Below, in pieces: positions 8,658 through 17,258 of a stretch of DNA of 64,000 bases. Position numbers and translations under genes: made by a program. Source of the stretch: Arthrobacter sp. 260 (GTDB lineage Bacteria > Actinomycetota > Actinomycetes > Actinomycetales > Micrococcaceae); assembly GCF_013116745.1 (NCBI RefSeq), contig NZ_JABFOE010000006.1, positions 62,001 through 126,000 on the forward strand, written 5' to 3'. Under the pieces are notes generated by a model, which saw nothing but the letters and a program-made list of their open reading frames with translations, had not been told where the DNA came from and searched no databases. How positions within the stretch are numbered: the stretch's first letter is position 1; every line of letters starts with the position of its first letter.

Positions 8658-9290
8658 TCAGCGGACCGTCCATTCGCTGGTGAGCCGTTCGATCATGATG
8701 GCCACCGCCACCGCTCCCGCGTCGGGTGAGCCAATACTGCGCTTGCCGCTGTAACTGGCCCGCCCTCGTCTGGCCTCAAGCGAGCTGGTGGCGTCGGCAG
8801 CGGTCCGGGCAGTCTGGGAGAACACGGCAAGGCATCCGGCAGAATCGGTGCCGTTGGCGAGCTCTTGTTCCAGCGCATCGGTGGCGGGGACGACGGCGTC
8901 GAGCAGGGTCTTGTCGCCGAGCTCGGCGTTGCCGCGGGCCTTGATGCCGTCGGTCGCCGCCCGCAGCATCGCGACCACCGTGGCACCATCCACCCGGTCG
9001 GAACCTTTGGCGGCGGCGGATGCCTTCAGGAAGGCGGTGCCCCAGAGGGGTCCGGAGGTGCCGCCGATCCTGCTGGTGATGATCACTGCGACCTGTTGCA
9101 GGAAGGTGGCGGGGCTGTCCCGTTTGAGGGTGTCCCACTCGGCCAGGACCTTCTCGAATCCCCGGGCCAGCGAGTAGCCAAGGTCACCGTCGCCGACGAC
9201 GGCGTCCAGGTCGCCAAACTCCTTCTCCTTTTCCACAGCGGTCTGGGCGATGGACCGGACAACAAACTCGACGTTCTCCAGGTCGGTCAT
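8658..9290 (-). CDS. dhaL: Dihydroxyacetone kinase subunit DhaL
   Basis: A 210-residue DhaL subunit, the nucleotide-binding eight-helix barrel of dihydroxyacetone kinase. The three Mg-binding aspartates are present (Asp29, Asp34, Asp36 in DLDAVVGDGDLG), as are TSRIGGTSGPLWG and RGRASYSGKRSIGSPDAGA, which contact ATP. The start ATG overlaps the upstream HAD stop by four bases (ATGA) and has GGAGG inside the HAD gene, so translation is coupled. It pairs with DhaK encoded 55 bases downstream. Confidence 0.92.
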   Translation of the reverse strand: MTDLENVEFVVRSIAQTAVEKEKEFGDLDAVVGDGDLGYSLARGFEKVLAEWDTLKRDSPATFLQQVAVIITSRIGGTSGPLWGTAFLKASAAAKGSDRVDGATVVAMLRAATDGIKARGNAELGDKTLLDAVVPATDALEQELANGTDSAGCLAVFSQTARTAADATSSLEARRGRASYSGKRSIGSPDAGAVAVAIMIERLTSEWTVR

Positions 9291-10090
9291 GATTCCTCCG
9301 ATCGGGTGGGGGTGCTTGGCAGGTCGAGGAGCTGCTGAAAGGTTGCCAGAGTCACGGCCGCTCCCACGTCGATGCCGTGCGGGTTCTGCAGCACCTCGGC
9401 GGGTTCGTCGTCGTCGCCCGGGTCGCCGAGGGAACTGACCACCAGCGAGGCGCCGGTGAAATCCTCGTCCCGGGTGAAGCCGCTGACGGTGACCACCGTG
9501 CGCAGTCCGGCGGCGACGGCGGCGCGCAGCCCGTTGGCGCTGTCCTCCACCACAATGGCTTCCCCGGGTTCGAGGCCCAGGTCGTCGAGGACCAGCAGGT
9601 AGATGTCGGGGGCGGGCTTCTTGGCGGGCACCACGTCGCCGGCGAAGATGGTGAACGAGGCGGCCAGTCCCACCCCCACCGCATGGGTGAGGACCGCCCG
9701 CACCGCGGGTTCGGCCGACGTGGACGCGACGGCAAGGCCCCACCCGGCGAGGTGTGCTTCCTGCACCACCCGGAAGATGCCCGGCCGGGCCGGCATCACG
9801 CCGTCGTTCACCAGTTCCGTGTAGATGGCTGTCTTGCGTTTGTGCCAGGCCAGGATCGCCTCGTCCTTGGCCTCCTCGCTGGTCAATCCCAACTGCTGGC
9901 TCAGCTCGTCGGTGAGGATGCTGCGCATCCGTTCCTTGCCGCCGCCGATCAGTACCTTCTGCGCGTACTCCTCGACGGTCCACTGGACGGGCACGCCGAA
10001 CTCTTCGAAGGTTTTGTTGAAGGCGGGAAGGTGACCAAACTGTTCGGTATCGGCGAGCACGCCGTCGCAGTCGAAAATCAGCGTGGGCAT
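9287..10090 (-). CDS. HAD-superfamily phosphatase or phosphomutase (CbbY-like)
   Basis: A 267-residue haloacid dehalogenase-fold protein. Motif I DCDGVLADTE supplies Asp7 and Asp9, a helical cap follows (about 15-95), then motif II around ASTSAEP, motif III with KKPAPDIY, and motif IV VVEDSANG. The layout is that of CbbY/beta-phosphoglucomutase-like enzymes. In this operon it could dephosphorylate a sugar phosphate or relieve a toxic by-product; the substrate is not readable. It lies two bases after the aldolase gene and overlaps dhaL by four. Confidence 0.85.
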   Translation of the reverse strand: MPTLIFDCDGVLADTEQFGHLPAFNKTFEEFGVPVQWTVEEYAQKVLIGGGKERMRSILTDELSQQLGLTSEEAKDEAILAWHKRKTAIYTELVNDGVMPARPGIFRVVQEAHLAGWGLAVASTSAEPAVRAVLTHAVGVGLAASFTIFAGDVVPAKKPAPDIYLLVLDDLGLEPGEAIVVEDSANGLRAAVAAGLRTVVTVSGFTRDEDFTGASLVVSSLGDPGDDDEPAEVLQNPHGIDVGAAVTLATFQQLLDLPSTPTRSEES

Positions 10091-10092
10091 GA

Positions 10093-10956
10093 TCAGTGTC
10101 CGGCTTTTCCGGCACTGCCGAACTGTTCAGTCAATTCTTTGACCAGGGTGATGATGTCTGCCCGGGTGTGTTTGAACAGCGACGGCGGATCCCACTTCCC
10201 CGCCTCTTCGGCCTGTTTCAGGAACGCCAGCCCGGACTGCATGAAAGTCTCCTTCAGCGCCGTGGAGATGTTCACTTTGGCGCATCCCCGGGCGATGAGG
10301 TCCTGGAACTGTTCGGTACTGAGCCCGCTGCCGCCGTGGAGGGCGATGGGGATGGAGCGCGCCTCGACGATCTCGGTGACACGGTTGGCGTCCAGCACGG
10401 GCGCCGCCTTGTAGGAGCCGTGGGCGTTTCCGATCGAGGGTGCGAACACGTCAATCCCGGTGGCGTCGATGAAGGCCAACGCGGTTTCAAGGCTTTGCCG
10501 CTTGGCCACCTGGTCGGACCCGTGATCGTCCTCGACGCCGGTGATCGCCTCGATCTCGCCCTCCACCTGGGCGTCGTAGCTGCGTGCTTCCCTCACCACC
10601 TCGATGGTCTGCCTCTGGTTTTCCTCGACCGGGAGCTCGGAGGCGTCGAACAGGACCGAGTTCCATCCGGCCTTCAGGCATTCGGTCACCACCGCACGGT
10701 CCGGACAGTGGTCAAGGTGGAGGGTGACCGGCACTTCGATGCCCCGGGTCATCGACTGCCACATGTCGAAGAGCACGCGGGATCCAATGCTCCGGACCGT
10801 CTTGACCGAGGTCTGCAGGATGACCGGTGATCTGCTTTCGACGGCCCCCGCAAGGACCGCTTCCATGGTCAGGTCGTTGAAGATGTTGATGGCCGGCACA
10901 CCGTAGCGCGCGGCGAATGCTGGATCGAGAATGTCTTTCAGTGGCACAACGCCCAC
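10093..10956 (-). CDS. Class II (zinc) fructose/tagatose-bisphosphate-type aldolase
   Basis: A 287-residue class II aldolase of the FbaA/GatY/KbaY fold. Catalytic Asp82 and zinc ligand His83 sit in LHLDHCPD, with His179 (GNAHGSY) and His207 (LHGGSG). These enzymes condense or split ketose-1-phosphates and bisphosphates with dihydroxyacetone phosphate as one product. It is the first gene of a four-gene operon with a HAD phosphatase and a DHA kinase, so DHAP made by the kinase could feed the aldolase, or a ketose phosphate could be split by it. The start is a GTG with AAGGGGG upstream. The true substrate may be a pentulose or tetrulose. Confidence 0.88.
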   Translation of the reverse strand: MGVVPLKDILDPAFAARYGVPAINIFNDLTMEAVLAGAVESRSPVILQTSVKTVRSIGSRVLFDMWQSMTRGIEVPVTLHLDHCPDRAVVTECLKAGWNSVLFDASELPVEENQRQTIEVVREARSYDAQVEGEIEAITGVEDDHGSDQVAKRQSLETALAFIDATGIDVFAPSIGNAHGSYKAAPVLDANRVTEIVEARSIPIALHGGSGLSTEQFQDLIARGCAKVNISTALKETFMQSGLAFLKQAEEAGKWDPPSLFKHTRADIITLVKELTEQFGSAGKAGH

Positions 10957-11094
10957 GGCAAACCCCCTTGTTGGCTGGTCTCCACGCTAGGCGAGCGAAC
11001 CCGGGCGGGGATAGGAGGGAACACCCTCCCCCTCCTCTGGGGGTTATCACCACCAGCGGTGCTTCCCGGTGTGCGGTGGAGCTGGTTGGCTGGT

Positions 11095-12099
11095 CTAGCT
11101 GGTGAGCAACTTCGCCAGGAGGGCTGGGGCCACCGAGCCGCCGGACACTATTGCCGCAACCTTCGCGCCGCGGGGAGCGAGGTCGTGCATCCAGGCGGCG
11201 GTGGCGACGGCGCCGGACGGCTCGGCCACCAGCCGGCCCTCGACCGCGATGTGGCGGACCGCTGCGAGGATCTGCTCCTCGGAGACGGTGACGACGTCGT
11301 CGACGTAGCGCCTGATGTGTTCCCACGGATGGATACCGACAGCTGGGGTGCGCAGCCCGTCGGCGACCGTGCGGTAGGTGAGGGCGGTGTCCCAGGTGAT
11401 GCGGCGCTGCTCTCGCAGGCTTTCGGCGGCGTCGGCGGCCAGTTCCGGTTCGACGCCGATCACCTGCACCTCGGGGCGCAACGCCTTGATGGCGGTGGAG
11501 ATTCCGGAGATCAGCCCGCCGCCCGAGATGGGGACCAGGACGACGTCGACGTCGGGCAGCTGTTCGATCAGCTCCAGGCCCACGGTGCCCTGGCCTGCGA
11601 TGATCCGGAGGTCGTCGTACGGGGGGACCTCGACGTATCCGTGTTCGGCGGCGAGTTCGAAGGTGTGGCTGTCACGCTGGGATGCGGGGACCAGAACCAC
11701 CTCGGCTCCCAGTGCCCGGACAGCGGCGACCTTGGTGGGTGGGGCGGCGTCGGGCATCACGATCACCGCGTGCAGGTCGAGGCGTTTCGCGAGCCACGCG
11801 ACGGCGCGGGCGTGGTTGCCCGAGGACTGGGCGATGATGCCAAGGTCGCGGGATTCGTCGAGCACCTGCGAGATGGTGTTGTAGGCGCCGCGAAGTTTGA
11901 AAGCGCCGGTCGGTTGCAGGGATTCAGCCTTCAGGTGCAGCACATCGGTTGGCCGGTCAGGGTGGGGCAGCGCAACAATCGGGGTGCGCAACACCAGGTC
12001 CTGGATGCGGTTGGCGGCGGCGCGGATGTCGTCCAGGGTCACCAACTGGGTGTCGGTGCTGGAGGCTGGCTGATCCGTGGTGGCGTAGGAGTTGTCCAT
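11095..12099 (-). CDS. PLP-dependent threonine/serine dehydratase
   Basis: A 334-residue fold-type II PLP enzyme that deaminates threonine (or serine) to the 2-oxo acid. The Schiff-base Lys68 lies in LQPTGAFKLRGA, the asparagine loop is SSGNHARAVA, and the phosphate-binding glycine loop is ISGGGLISG. There is no C-terminal ACT domain, so this is the short, catabolic or racemase-like form rather than isoleucine-feedback-controlled IlvA. It is transcribed toward the aldolase operon in the same direction but about 140 bases away and is likely separate. Confidence 0.88.
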   Translation of the reverse strand: MDNSYATTDQPASSTDTQLVTLDDIRAAANRIQDLVLRTPIVALPHPDRPTDVLHLKAESLQPTGAFKLRGAYNTISQVLDESRDLGIIAQSSGNHARAVAWLAKRLDLHAVIVMPDAAPPTKVAAVRALGAEVVLVPASQRDSHTFELAAEHGYVEVPPYDDLRIIAGQGTVGLELIEQLPDVDVVLVPISGGGLISGISTAIKALRPEVQVIGVEPELAADAAESLREQRRITWDTALTYRTVADGLRTPAVGIHPWEHIRRYVDDVVTVSEEQILAAVRHIAVEGRLVAEPSGAVATAAWMHDLAPRGAKVAAIVSGGSVAPALLAKLLTS

Positions 12100-12211
12100 A
12101 GGTGGATCTTACGCCGTCCACCTTTCTTGGTAAGCAGGCTGCTAATTGGCGGTTAGGCTGGACGGGTTGCTCTCAGAAAAGTGGGCGACGTCACAACAAA
12201 ATGGGGGATAC

Positions 12212-12685
12212 ATGAAAAAGCGAACAGCAGGACTGTCAGTTGCGGTAGCAGTTGGGTTCACCGCGTTGTCGGCAACACCAGCTCTTGCGGTAGCTCTTCC
12301 GTTCGAAAACTGCGACGCAGCAGCCGCCGTGGGGGTTTACAACATTCCCGCCGGTACGCCTGGCTACCAGCTGAAGCTGGACGCGGATAAGGATGGCTTC
12401 GGGTGCGATGCACAGGGCAATCCTGCCTACAACGCGTCGATTGTAGATGCCCTTGTTGTGCAGAACACTCCTCCCGTCGACGAAGTGGTTGAGGCACCAG
12501 TCGTCCAGGTTCCGGCAGTCCCGGTGCCTGCTCAGGTTCAGGAGATGCCCGTGGGCGGCGCTGAGACCGGCGTTGCGCAGCAGCCCGGCACTGATGTGGG
12601 CGCTCTCGCGCTGGGCGGCGGTTTGGTCCTTACCGCAGCTCTCGGCGGGGCGTATCTGGTGCGCCGCGCGGCCATCCAGTCTTAG
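12212..12685 (+). CDS. Exported Excalibur (calcium-binding-like) surface protein
   Basis: A 157-residue secreted protein. It has a signal peptide of about 27 residues (KKRT start, hydrophobic core, cleavage near PALA), an Excalibur domain (about 32-65) with the DxDxDGxxC core (DADKDGFGCD), a Pro/Val-rich linker, and a C-terminal hydrophobic segment ending in Arg residues. The C-terminus resembles a cell-wall sorting tail but no LPxTG is visible, so it may simply be membrane anchored. Function of Excalibur proteins is not firmly known. The ATG at 12212 follows GGGGGA. A strong hairpin terminator follows the gene. Confidence 0.82.
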   Translation: MKKRTAGLSVAVAVGFTALSATPALAVALPFENCDAAAAVGVYNIPAGTPGYQLKLDADKDGFGCDAQGNPAYNASIVDALVVQNTPPVDEVVEAPVVQVPAVPVPAQVQEMPVGGAETGVAQQPGTDVGALALGGGLVLTAALGGAYLVRRAAIQS

Positions 12686-12725
12686 GGTTCGCAACTAGAT
12701 AGACAATCTCTACGGAGAGTTGTCA

Positions 12726-12770
12726 CGGTCGGTGTAGCCGCTTCGGCGTCTACACCGACCGATTTCGTTT
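12726..12770 (+). terminator. Intrinsic terminator after the Excalibur gene
   Basis: Perfect 12-bp inverted repeat CGGTCGGTGTAG / CTACACCGACCG around a 12-base loop, followed by ATTTCGTTT. It lies between two convergent genes (Excalibur protein and NarL-type regulator) and could serve both. Confidence 0.85.
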
Positions 12771-12786
12771 AACCTGCCGCCTGGTA

Positions 12787-13476
12787 TCAGACCAGCCGCT
12801 CCTCCCGGGCGATGATGGCCGCCTGGGTCCGAGACCGGCAGCCAAGCTTGGTGAGTATGCGTGACACGTGGGTCTTGGTGGTGCCCGCCGAGATGGTGAG
12901 CCGCAACGAGATATCCCGGTTGGACAGCCCCTCGGCGATCAGAGCGAGCACCTCGGTCTCGCGGTCCGTCAGCTGGTCCTCGGGTGCGCTGCTGCCCGGG
13001 ATGGACGCGGTGTCCTGGCCGGCTGCGAGTCGCGATGCATCCCGGTCCAGGGTCACGTAGGCCTCCAGCAGGCGGCGGGTCGCTTCGGGGGCGATGACGG
13101 CGTCCCCCGCGGCGACCCGCCGGACCGCGTCCAGCAGCGCTGCCGGTTCGGCGGTCTTGAGCAGGAACCCGGCGGCCCCGGCCCGGAGTGCGCCGAAGAT
13201 GTACTCGTCAATGTCGAACGTCGTCAGGATCAGCACCTGGGCCAGGCCGGCGCCAACGATGGTCCGGGTCGCCGCAATCCCGTCCATTCCGGGCATCCGC
13301 ACGTCCATCAGGACGACGTCGGGGCGCAGCGCGGTCGCGTTGGCCACTGCCGCGTTGCCGTCGGATGCTTCACCGACCACCTCGACGTCGGGCGCCGCCT
13401 CCAGGATGAACCGCATGCCGGCCCTGATCGCTGCGTGATCGTCAACGAGGAGTACCCGGATCGGTGTGCCGGTCAT
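12787..13476 (-). CDS. NarL/LuxR-family response regulator
   Basis: A 229-residue regulator with receiver (residues 5-120) and LuxR helix-turn-helix (about 165-225). The phospho-acceptor is Asp58 (VVLMDVRMPGMDG), the acidic pair is VDDH, and the switch residues are Thr near 85 and Lys107 (GFLLKTAE). DNA-binding motif: LTDRETEVLALIAEGLSNRD. It is downstream of, and overlaps by four bases, the histidine kinase gene, its cognate partner. Targets are unknown; the neighbouring GAP-type membrane protein gene, divergent from the kinase, is a candidate. Confidence 0.93.
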   Translation of the reverse strand: MTGTPIRVLLVDDHAAIRAGMRFILEAAPDVEVVGEASDGNAAVANATALRPDVVLMDVRMPGMDGIAATRTIVGAGLAQVLILTTFDIDEYIFGALRAGAAGFLLKTAEPAALLDAVRRVAAGDAVIAPEATRRLLEAYVTLDRDASRLAAGQDTASIPGSSAPEDQLTDRETEVLALIAEGLSNRDISLRLTISAGTTKTHVSRILTKLGCRSRTQAAIIAREERLV

Positions 13477-14711
13477 GGATTCACCGTCGCCGGGGAAGTG
13501 AGCAGCGGGAGGACTGCAGTTACCGTCCAGTGGTCGGCAGTCGCGACGGCTGTCAGGTGTCCCCCGATGGCGGCTGCCCGTTCCCTCATCGAGGTCAGGC
13601 CCAGGCCGAGGCCCGGCGGAGAGTCAGTCCCGGCTGCCGCCGGCAGGGTATTGCGAATGGTAATGCTCGCGTTAGCCGGGTCGCGGTCCTTGATGACCTG
13701 CACGCTGACCTCAGCGTAGGGGGCGTGCTTGGCCGCGTTGGTGAGCGCTTCCTGCACGATCCGATACCCGGCCAGCTCGGAGGCCGCGCTGACGCTCCCC
13801 TCCGGAAGCTGGGCCAACTGGTTGTCGACCGTCACGGTCAGGCCGTTGGCACGGGCCTGGTCCACAAGGGGCTGAAGGTGGGTCAGCCGCGGGAAGGCGG
13901 CGTCGTCGTCGGGCGTTGGCGTGGCTTCCGCACCGGGTTCGACGTCGGGGGTACGGAGCAGGGCGATCATGGTGCGCATGTCCTCCATCGATTCGAGGGC
14001 CGACCGGCGCACCTGGGCCAGCGCGGCCCGATCCTTGGCCTCGGCGGGCGGGGTGGCCAGCGCTCCACCCGAGTGCAGGGCGATCGCAGAGAGGTGGGAG
14101 GCGACGACGTCGTGCAGGTCCCGGGCGAGCGAGTCGCGTTCCTGCCGGACGGCCTGCTGCCGGCTGGCGAGCGAGAGACGCTCGACGGCGTCGGCCCGGG
14201 CGGCAGCGACCTCGGCGAGCTCGGTCTTGCGCCGCACGTCCATGGCCCACCAGAGCGGGGCGTTGAAGAGAAGACCCTGCTGCATACCAATCAGCACGGT
14301 CAGGCGGAGGTCGGCGGTATCGGCGAGCACATAAATCATTGGTGCAGCGACGAGGCCGCCGGAGATGATCCACAACGCCCTACGCACCCGCGGGGAGCTA
14401 ATCAGCGCCGCTGTATAGAGCAGATCGAAGAACGGGAGGAAGGTGGCGATGCTGCTGCCAAGAAGGGAATCACCCGCGAGCGCCACGAAGCCGATCAGCA
14501 GGGTGGTCACCGGCGCGCGCCGTTTGAAGACGAGTGCCACACAGGACACGGTGAGCGGTATCGCGAACCACCACCGTTCGTCGTCGGTCAGTTGCACCAG
14601 TCCCATCTGGGAGCCCCACACCCCGGTGAGCCCCAACCCGATCAGCAGCAGACCGCAGACCAGGGTGATGGCTGCGGTGCGTGCGTCCCGGCGCAGATTG
14701 GTGTTGTCCAC
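13473..14711 (-). CDS. Membrane histidine kinase of the NarL type
   Basis: A 412-residue kinase. The N-terminal 155 residues hold about five hydrophobic segments without a large extracellular loop, so it probably senses something in the membrane. Then come HisKA_3 with His200 (RDLHDVVASHLS) and HATPase_c with EALTNAAKHAP and GLGLTSMRERAAAIGGHL. It lies directly upstream of its response regulator with an ATGA overlap. Such intramembrane-sensing pairs often respond to cell-envelope stress; that is inference. The divergent gene encodes a GAP-family membrane protein. Confidence 0.92.
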   Translation of the reverse strand: MDNTNLRRDARTAAITLVCGLLLIGLGLTGVWGSQMGLVQLTDDERWWFAIPLTVSCVALVFKRRAPVTTLLIGFVALAGDSLLGSSIATFLPFFDLLYTAALISSPRVRRALWIISGGLVAAPMIYVLADTADLRLTVLIGMQQGLLFNAPLWWAMDVRRKTELAEVAAARADAVERLSLASRQQAVRQERDSLARDLHDVVASHLSAIALHSGGALATPPAEAKDRAALAQVRRSALESMEDMRTMIALLRTPDVEPGAEATPTPDDDAAFPRLTHLQPLVDQARANGLTVTVDNQLAQLPEGSVSAASELAGYRIVQEALTNAAKHAPYAEVSVQVIKDRDPANASITIRNTLPAAAGTDSPPGLGLGLTSMRERAAAIGGHLTAVATADHWTVTAVLPLLTSPATVNP

Positions 14712-14763
14712 CAGTTCATTGCATCACAGCTGTGCCGGGCTGGGGTCGGCCGAAAGTTGTACT

Positions 14764-14819
14764 GGTACGGCGGAGATCAGCCTTATCGCAGACGCAGCTT
14801 GGCGGTCCGCCGCCGTACC
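14764..14819. promoter_or_regulatory. Long-spaced inverted repeat before the GAP gene
   Basis: GGTACGGCGG (14764-14773) and CCGCCGTACC (14810-14819) are perfect 10-bp arms with 36 bases between. They fill the divergent interval between the kinase gene and the GAP gene and end nine bases before the GAP start. The pair could be two half-operators or a leader hairpin that hides the ribosome-binding region. Confidence 0.5.
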
Positions 14820-14828
14820 GTCGCTGGC

Positions 14829-15557
14829 ATGACACTTGCACTTGCTGGAGCGCTCGCCGCGCTCGCCCTGATCGATTCCACGAGTTTCGGCACCCTGATG
14901 ATTCCGCTGTGGTTGATGTTGGCGCCCGGGCGGATGCGGGTGGGCCGGATCCTGCTGTTCCTGGTGACGGTGGCGACCTTCTACTTCGGGGTGGGGTTGG
15001 CGATCCTGTTTGGCGCGGAGGCTGCGATTGAGCGATTGGGCGGCCTGTTCAGTTCCCGGATCATGCTGACGGCGCTGTTTGTGGCGGGGATTGCCCTCGT
15101 CATCTGGAGTTTCCAGCTGGAGGCTAAAGCCAAGCGGGAGAAGAAAGAGGGGGCGCCGCCGTCGTCGCGCATCCTGCGCTGGCGTGACCGCGCGGTCGGG
15201 TCTCCGTCCTCCGATGCCGGAAGTGGGTCGGGCGGGGTAGCGCTCATGGGGTTGGCGTTGGGCGCCGGGACGGTCGAGGTGGCCACGATGCTTCCGTATC
15301 TGGGGGCGATTGGGCTGCTGACCACGTCGGACGTCGGCTGGCCGCTATCCGGCGGGGTCCTGGCGGCATACTGCCTGGTGATGATTCTTCCGGCGCTGGT
15401 GTTCCTGCTGCTGCGCCTGGTGGCGGCGCGCTGGGTTGATCCGGTGTTGCTGAAACTCGACGGGTGGCTGACCCGCAACTCGACCAACACCCTGTCCTGG
15501 GTGGTGGGGATCCTCGGCGTCCTGCTGGTGGTCAGCACGGCCGGTGAGGTGCTCTAG
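14829..15557 (+). CDS. GAP/Sap-family integral membrane protein
   Basis: A 242-residue protein with about six membrane segments, of the Sap/GAP (peptidoglycolipid addressing protein) family found in mycobacteria and relatives. There is a helical hairpin start (ALAALALIDSTSFGTL), a charged cytoplasmic loop at about 97-135, and further helices including GTVEVATMLPYLGAIG. In mycobacteria the family helps transport sulfolipid or glycopeptidolipid, but the role elsewhere is not known. The ATG at 14829 is the first that precedes the first hydrophobic segment. It is divergent from a membrane kinase that may control it. Confidence 0.8.
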   Translation: MTLALAGALAALALIDSTSFGTLMIPLWLMLAPGRMRVGRILLFLVTVATFYFGVGLAILFGAEAAIERLGGLFSSRIMLTALFVAGIALVIWSFQLEAKAKREKKEGAPPSSRILRWRDRAVGSPSSDAGSGSGGVALMGLALGAGTVEVATMLPYLGAIGLLTTSDVGWPLSGGVLAAYCLVMILPALVFLLLRLVAARWVDPVLLKLDGWLTRNSTNTLSWVVGILGVLLVVSTAGEVL

Positions 15558-15609
15558 TTCAGCGCTGATGCCGTTGTTCCGGTTCGCGGCAACTGGCAGT
15601 ATGTGGCGG

Positions 15610-16083
15610 ATGGACGAGAACGAGGTTATTGAGTTCGTTTCCGGGTTGCCCGGTGTCGTGTCACTCACCGCGAGCGCTGCTGATGGTTCACCCGAGAGCG
15701 CGTGGGGAGATACCTTCTTCTTTTACGATCCCGACGGCGACATCCCCGACACTCACCGGTTCCCTTTCGCGACAATTGTCGGCTCGAACTACAAGGGCTT
15801 CGACGAGGCGTCCGATCTTGACCGGCCGGGAATCTTCAGGGTGAATGTCGCAGTCGGTCGGTCATCCTTTGAATCGCTTTTCGGGCGGTCGCCGAAGGAC
15901 GCTGCCGAGCACCTTTCGGAGTACGACGTCGCCGCGTCGGATGTCCTGTTTCCGCACCCAAACTATGCGTCGCAGGCCTGGGTATCGGTGATCAACCCCG
16001 CGGAGCGGACCACGGCTGAGCTGAGGTCGCTGTTGGAACTGGCCCACGATCTGGCGCGGAAGCGACACGACCGGCGCGGTTAG
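15610..16083 (+). CDS. DUF6194-family protein
   Basis: A 157-residue soluble protein resembling DUF6194: N-terminal GLPGVVSLTAS, a GDTFFFYDPDGD strand, FATIVGSNYKGFDE, and LFPHPNYASQAWVSVINP near the end, a layout like MmcQ/YjbR-type proteins. Its function is not known. ATG codons at 15601 and 15610 are both possible. It follows the GAP gene by about 50 bases and ends before a strong terminator. Confidence 0.7.
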   Translation: MDENEVIEFVSGLPGVVSLTASAADGSPESAWGDTFFFYDPDGDIPDTHRFPFATIVGSNYKGFDEASDLDRPGIFRVNVAVGRSSFESLFGRSPKDAAEHLSEYDVAASDVLFPHPNYASQAWVSVINPAERTTAELRSLLELAHDLARKRHDRRG

Positions 16084-16089
16084 GGAGGC

Positions 16090-16132
16090 GCTCGCTCATG
16101 GGCCGGATGTCCTTTCCACCCCATGAGCGAGC
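16090..16132. terminator. Bidirectional hairpin between convergent genes
   Basis: Perfect 13-bp arms GCTCGCTCATGGG / CCCATGAGCGAGC with a 17-base loop. It lies between the DUF6194 gene and the convergent N-demethylase gene. There is no long T tract on either side, but position and stem length fit a terminator. Confidence 0.7.
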
Positions 16133-16152
16133 CCCCACCTCTTTCGCGTAGC

Positions 16153-17247
16153 TCAGCTACCGCCGGGCTGGATTCCGTCCTGAATCCAGGGGTAGCCGGT
16201 CGCGAGGGGCGCACCGTCGTCGTGATGTGAGAGCCATTCGACGGCCGCCCCGTGGTAACGGTGGAAGCCCTTGTAGTCGGCGAGTTCGAGGTCCAGGGAC
16301 GAGAGGGCCCGGTGGACCCGCTTTGCCCAGTCTGGGGCGTGTTCCACCAGCTCGGCCAGGCTGACAAGGTACGTGCGAACCGGGAACACTATGGCATTGG
16401 ACCGGGGCAGACGATGCAGGGGCTGCAGTTCGATTCGGAGGTAAACCAGTTCTCCTGCATTTTCTGCAGTGACTTTCGCCCGATCCGGCGCCCAATCAGG
16501 GAGGGTTTCCACCGAGGTCTCAAGGCGCGGATTCACGGTGAGCGACCAGTTGACCCGCCGGACTGGGTGGCCGGGCTTCATCCGAAGCAGGAACTTGAGC
16601 GCTCGGTCGAGAATGCCCAGTTTCTCGACCTTTGGCACTGGACCGTGGAACTCGGCGAAACTCATTCCCATATTGAACTGGAGGGAGTAGTCGGCGCGCT
16701 GGGTTGTCATACCTGCGCCGATGACAAGAGTGTTGTCCCGCTCCTCAAGGACGACGAACTCACCTTGGGCCTGCCGCGTCGCGTACTCCATCGGATCCAT
16801 TGGCAAGGTTTCGGGATCACCGAATGTGAAGGAGTCATCGATGCCCAGCAGCCGGTTCTCCCAGCGCCACTCGTTTCCGTTCTTGGTCAGAGTGAAGTGC
16901 TCCGGAAAATCCCTGTTGTAGGACTCGAAGATGAGCTCCAGGAGGTCCCACTGCGCCTCCAACATGTGCGGCAACGCAATGTAGTGGACGCCTGGCATCT
17001 CTTCGAGCATCTGCGCGCGATGGGCACACTCGGACACATAGTGTTCATCGATGTCGAAGCCGGCCACGAGGGCGCCGGTGCCGGCAGGAACATGGGGTTC
17101 AAGATTCATCGAGTACATGTACTCGTCGTCGGGAAACGGGAACGGAAGCCGACGGACTCCCGCACGGGAGTTGGCGAATCGATACTGCCCCTCCGGTGTG
17201 TAGGTTTCGTCGGTAGTAAAGGTGGTCGACTCAGGTATCGCTGTCAT
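16153..17247 (-). CDS. Heme-dependent oxidative N-demethylase-like protein (DUF3445)
   Basis: A 364-residue protein of the HODM/DUF3445 family, the heme component of dimethylamine monooxygenases. Recognisable parts: FPDDEYMYSMNLEP near the N-terminus, NEWRWENRLL and GDPETLP in the centre, and a C-terminal LHRLPRSNAIVFPVRTYLVSL segment. Family members bind heme and remove a methyl group from secondary amines using O2 and electrons from a ferredoxin-type reductase. Such a reductase is encoded immediately upstream, together with a DmmA-like subunit and a permease. The ATG at 17247 follows AAGGAGAGC. It is last in the operon. The natural substrate here may be dimethylamine or another N-methylated amine. 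Confidence 0.85.
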   Translation of the reverse strand: MTAIPESTTFTTDETYTPEGQYRFANSRAGVRRLPFPFPDDEYMYSMNLEPHVPAGTGALVAGFDIDEHYVSECAHRAQMLEEMPGVHYIALPHMLEAQWDLLELIFESYNRDFPEHFTLTKNGNEWRWENRLLGIDDSFTFGDPETLPMDPMEYATRQAQGEFVVLEERDNTLVIGAGMTTQRADYSLQFNMGMSFAEFHGPVPKVEKLGILDRALKFLLRMKPGHPVRRVNWSLTVNPRLETSVETLPDWAPDRAKVTAENAGELVYLRIELQPLHRLPRSNAIVFPVRTYLVSLAELVEHAPDWAKRVHRALSSLDLELADYKGFHRYHGAAVEWLSHHDDGAPLATGYPWIQDGIQPGGS

Positions 17248-17258
17248 GGGAGCTCTCC

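Noticed and set aside
9291-10115. N-terminal extension of the dhaL frame
   Set aside because: The frame stays open through the HAD gene but codes for Arg-rich sequence. The ATG at 9290 with GGAGG gives the normal DhaL length.
13473-14711. Two-component pair 12787-14711 as regulator of the amine operon
   Set aside because: A GntR regulator is directly divergent from that operon, and a terminator and two other genes separate the kinase pair from it.
13464-14828. Long plus-strand frame opposite the membrane kinase, joined in frame to the GAP gene
   Set aside because: Only the part from 14829 has membrane helices and family similarity. The upstream part is antisense to a clear histidine kinase and low in complexity.
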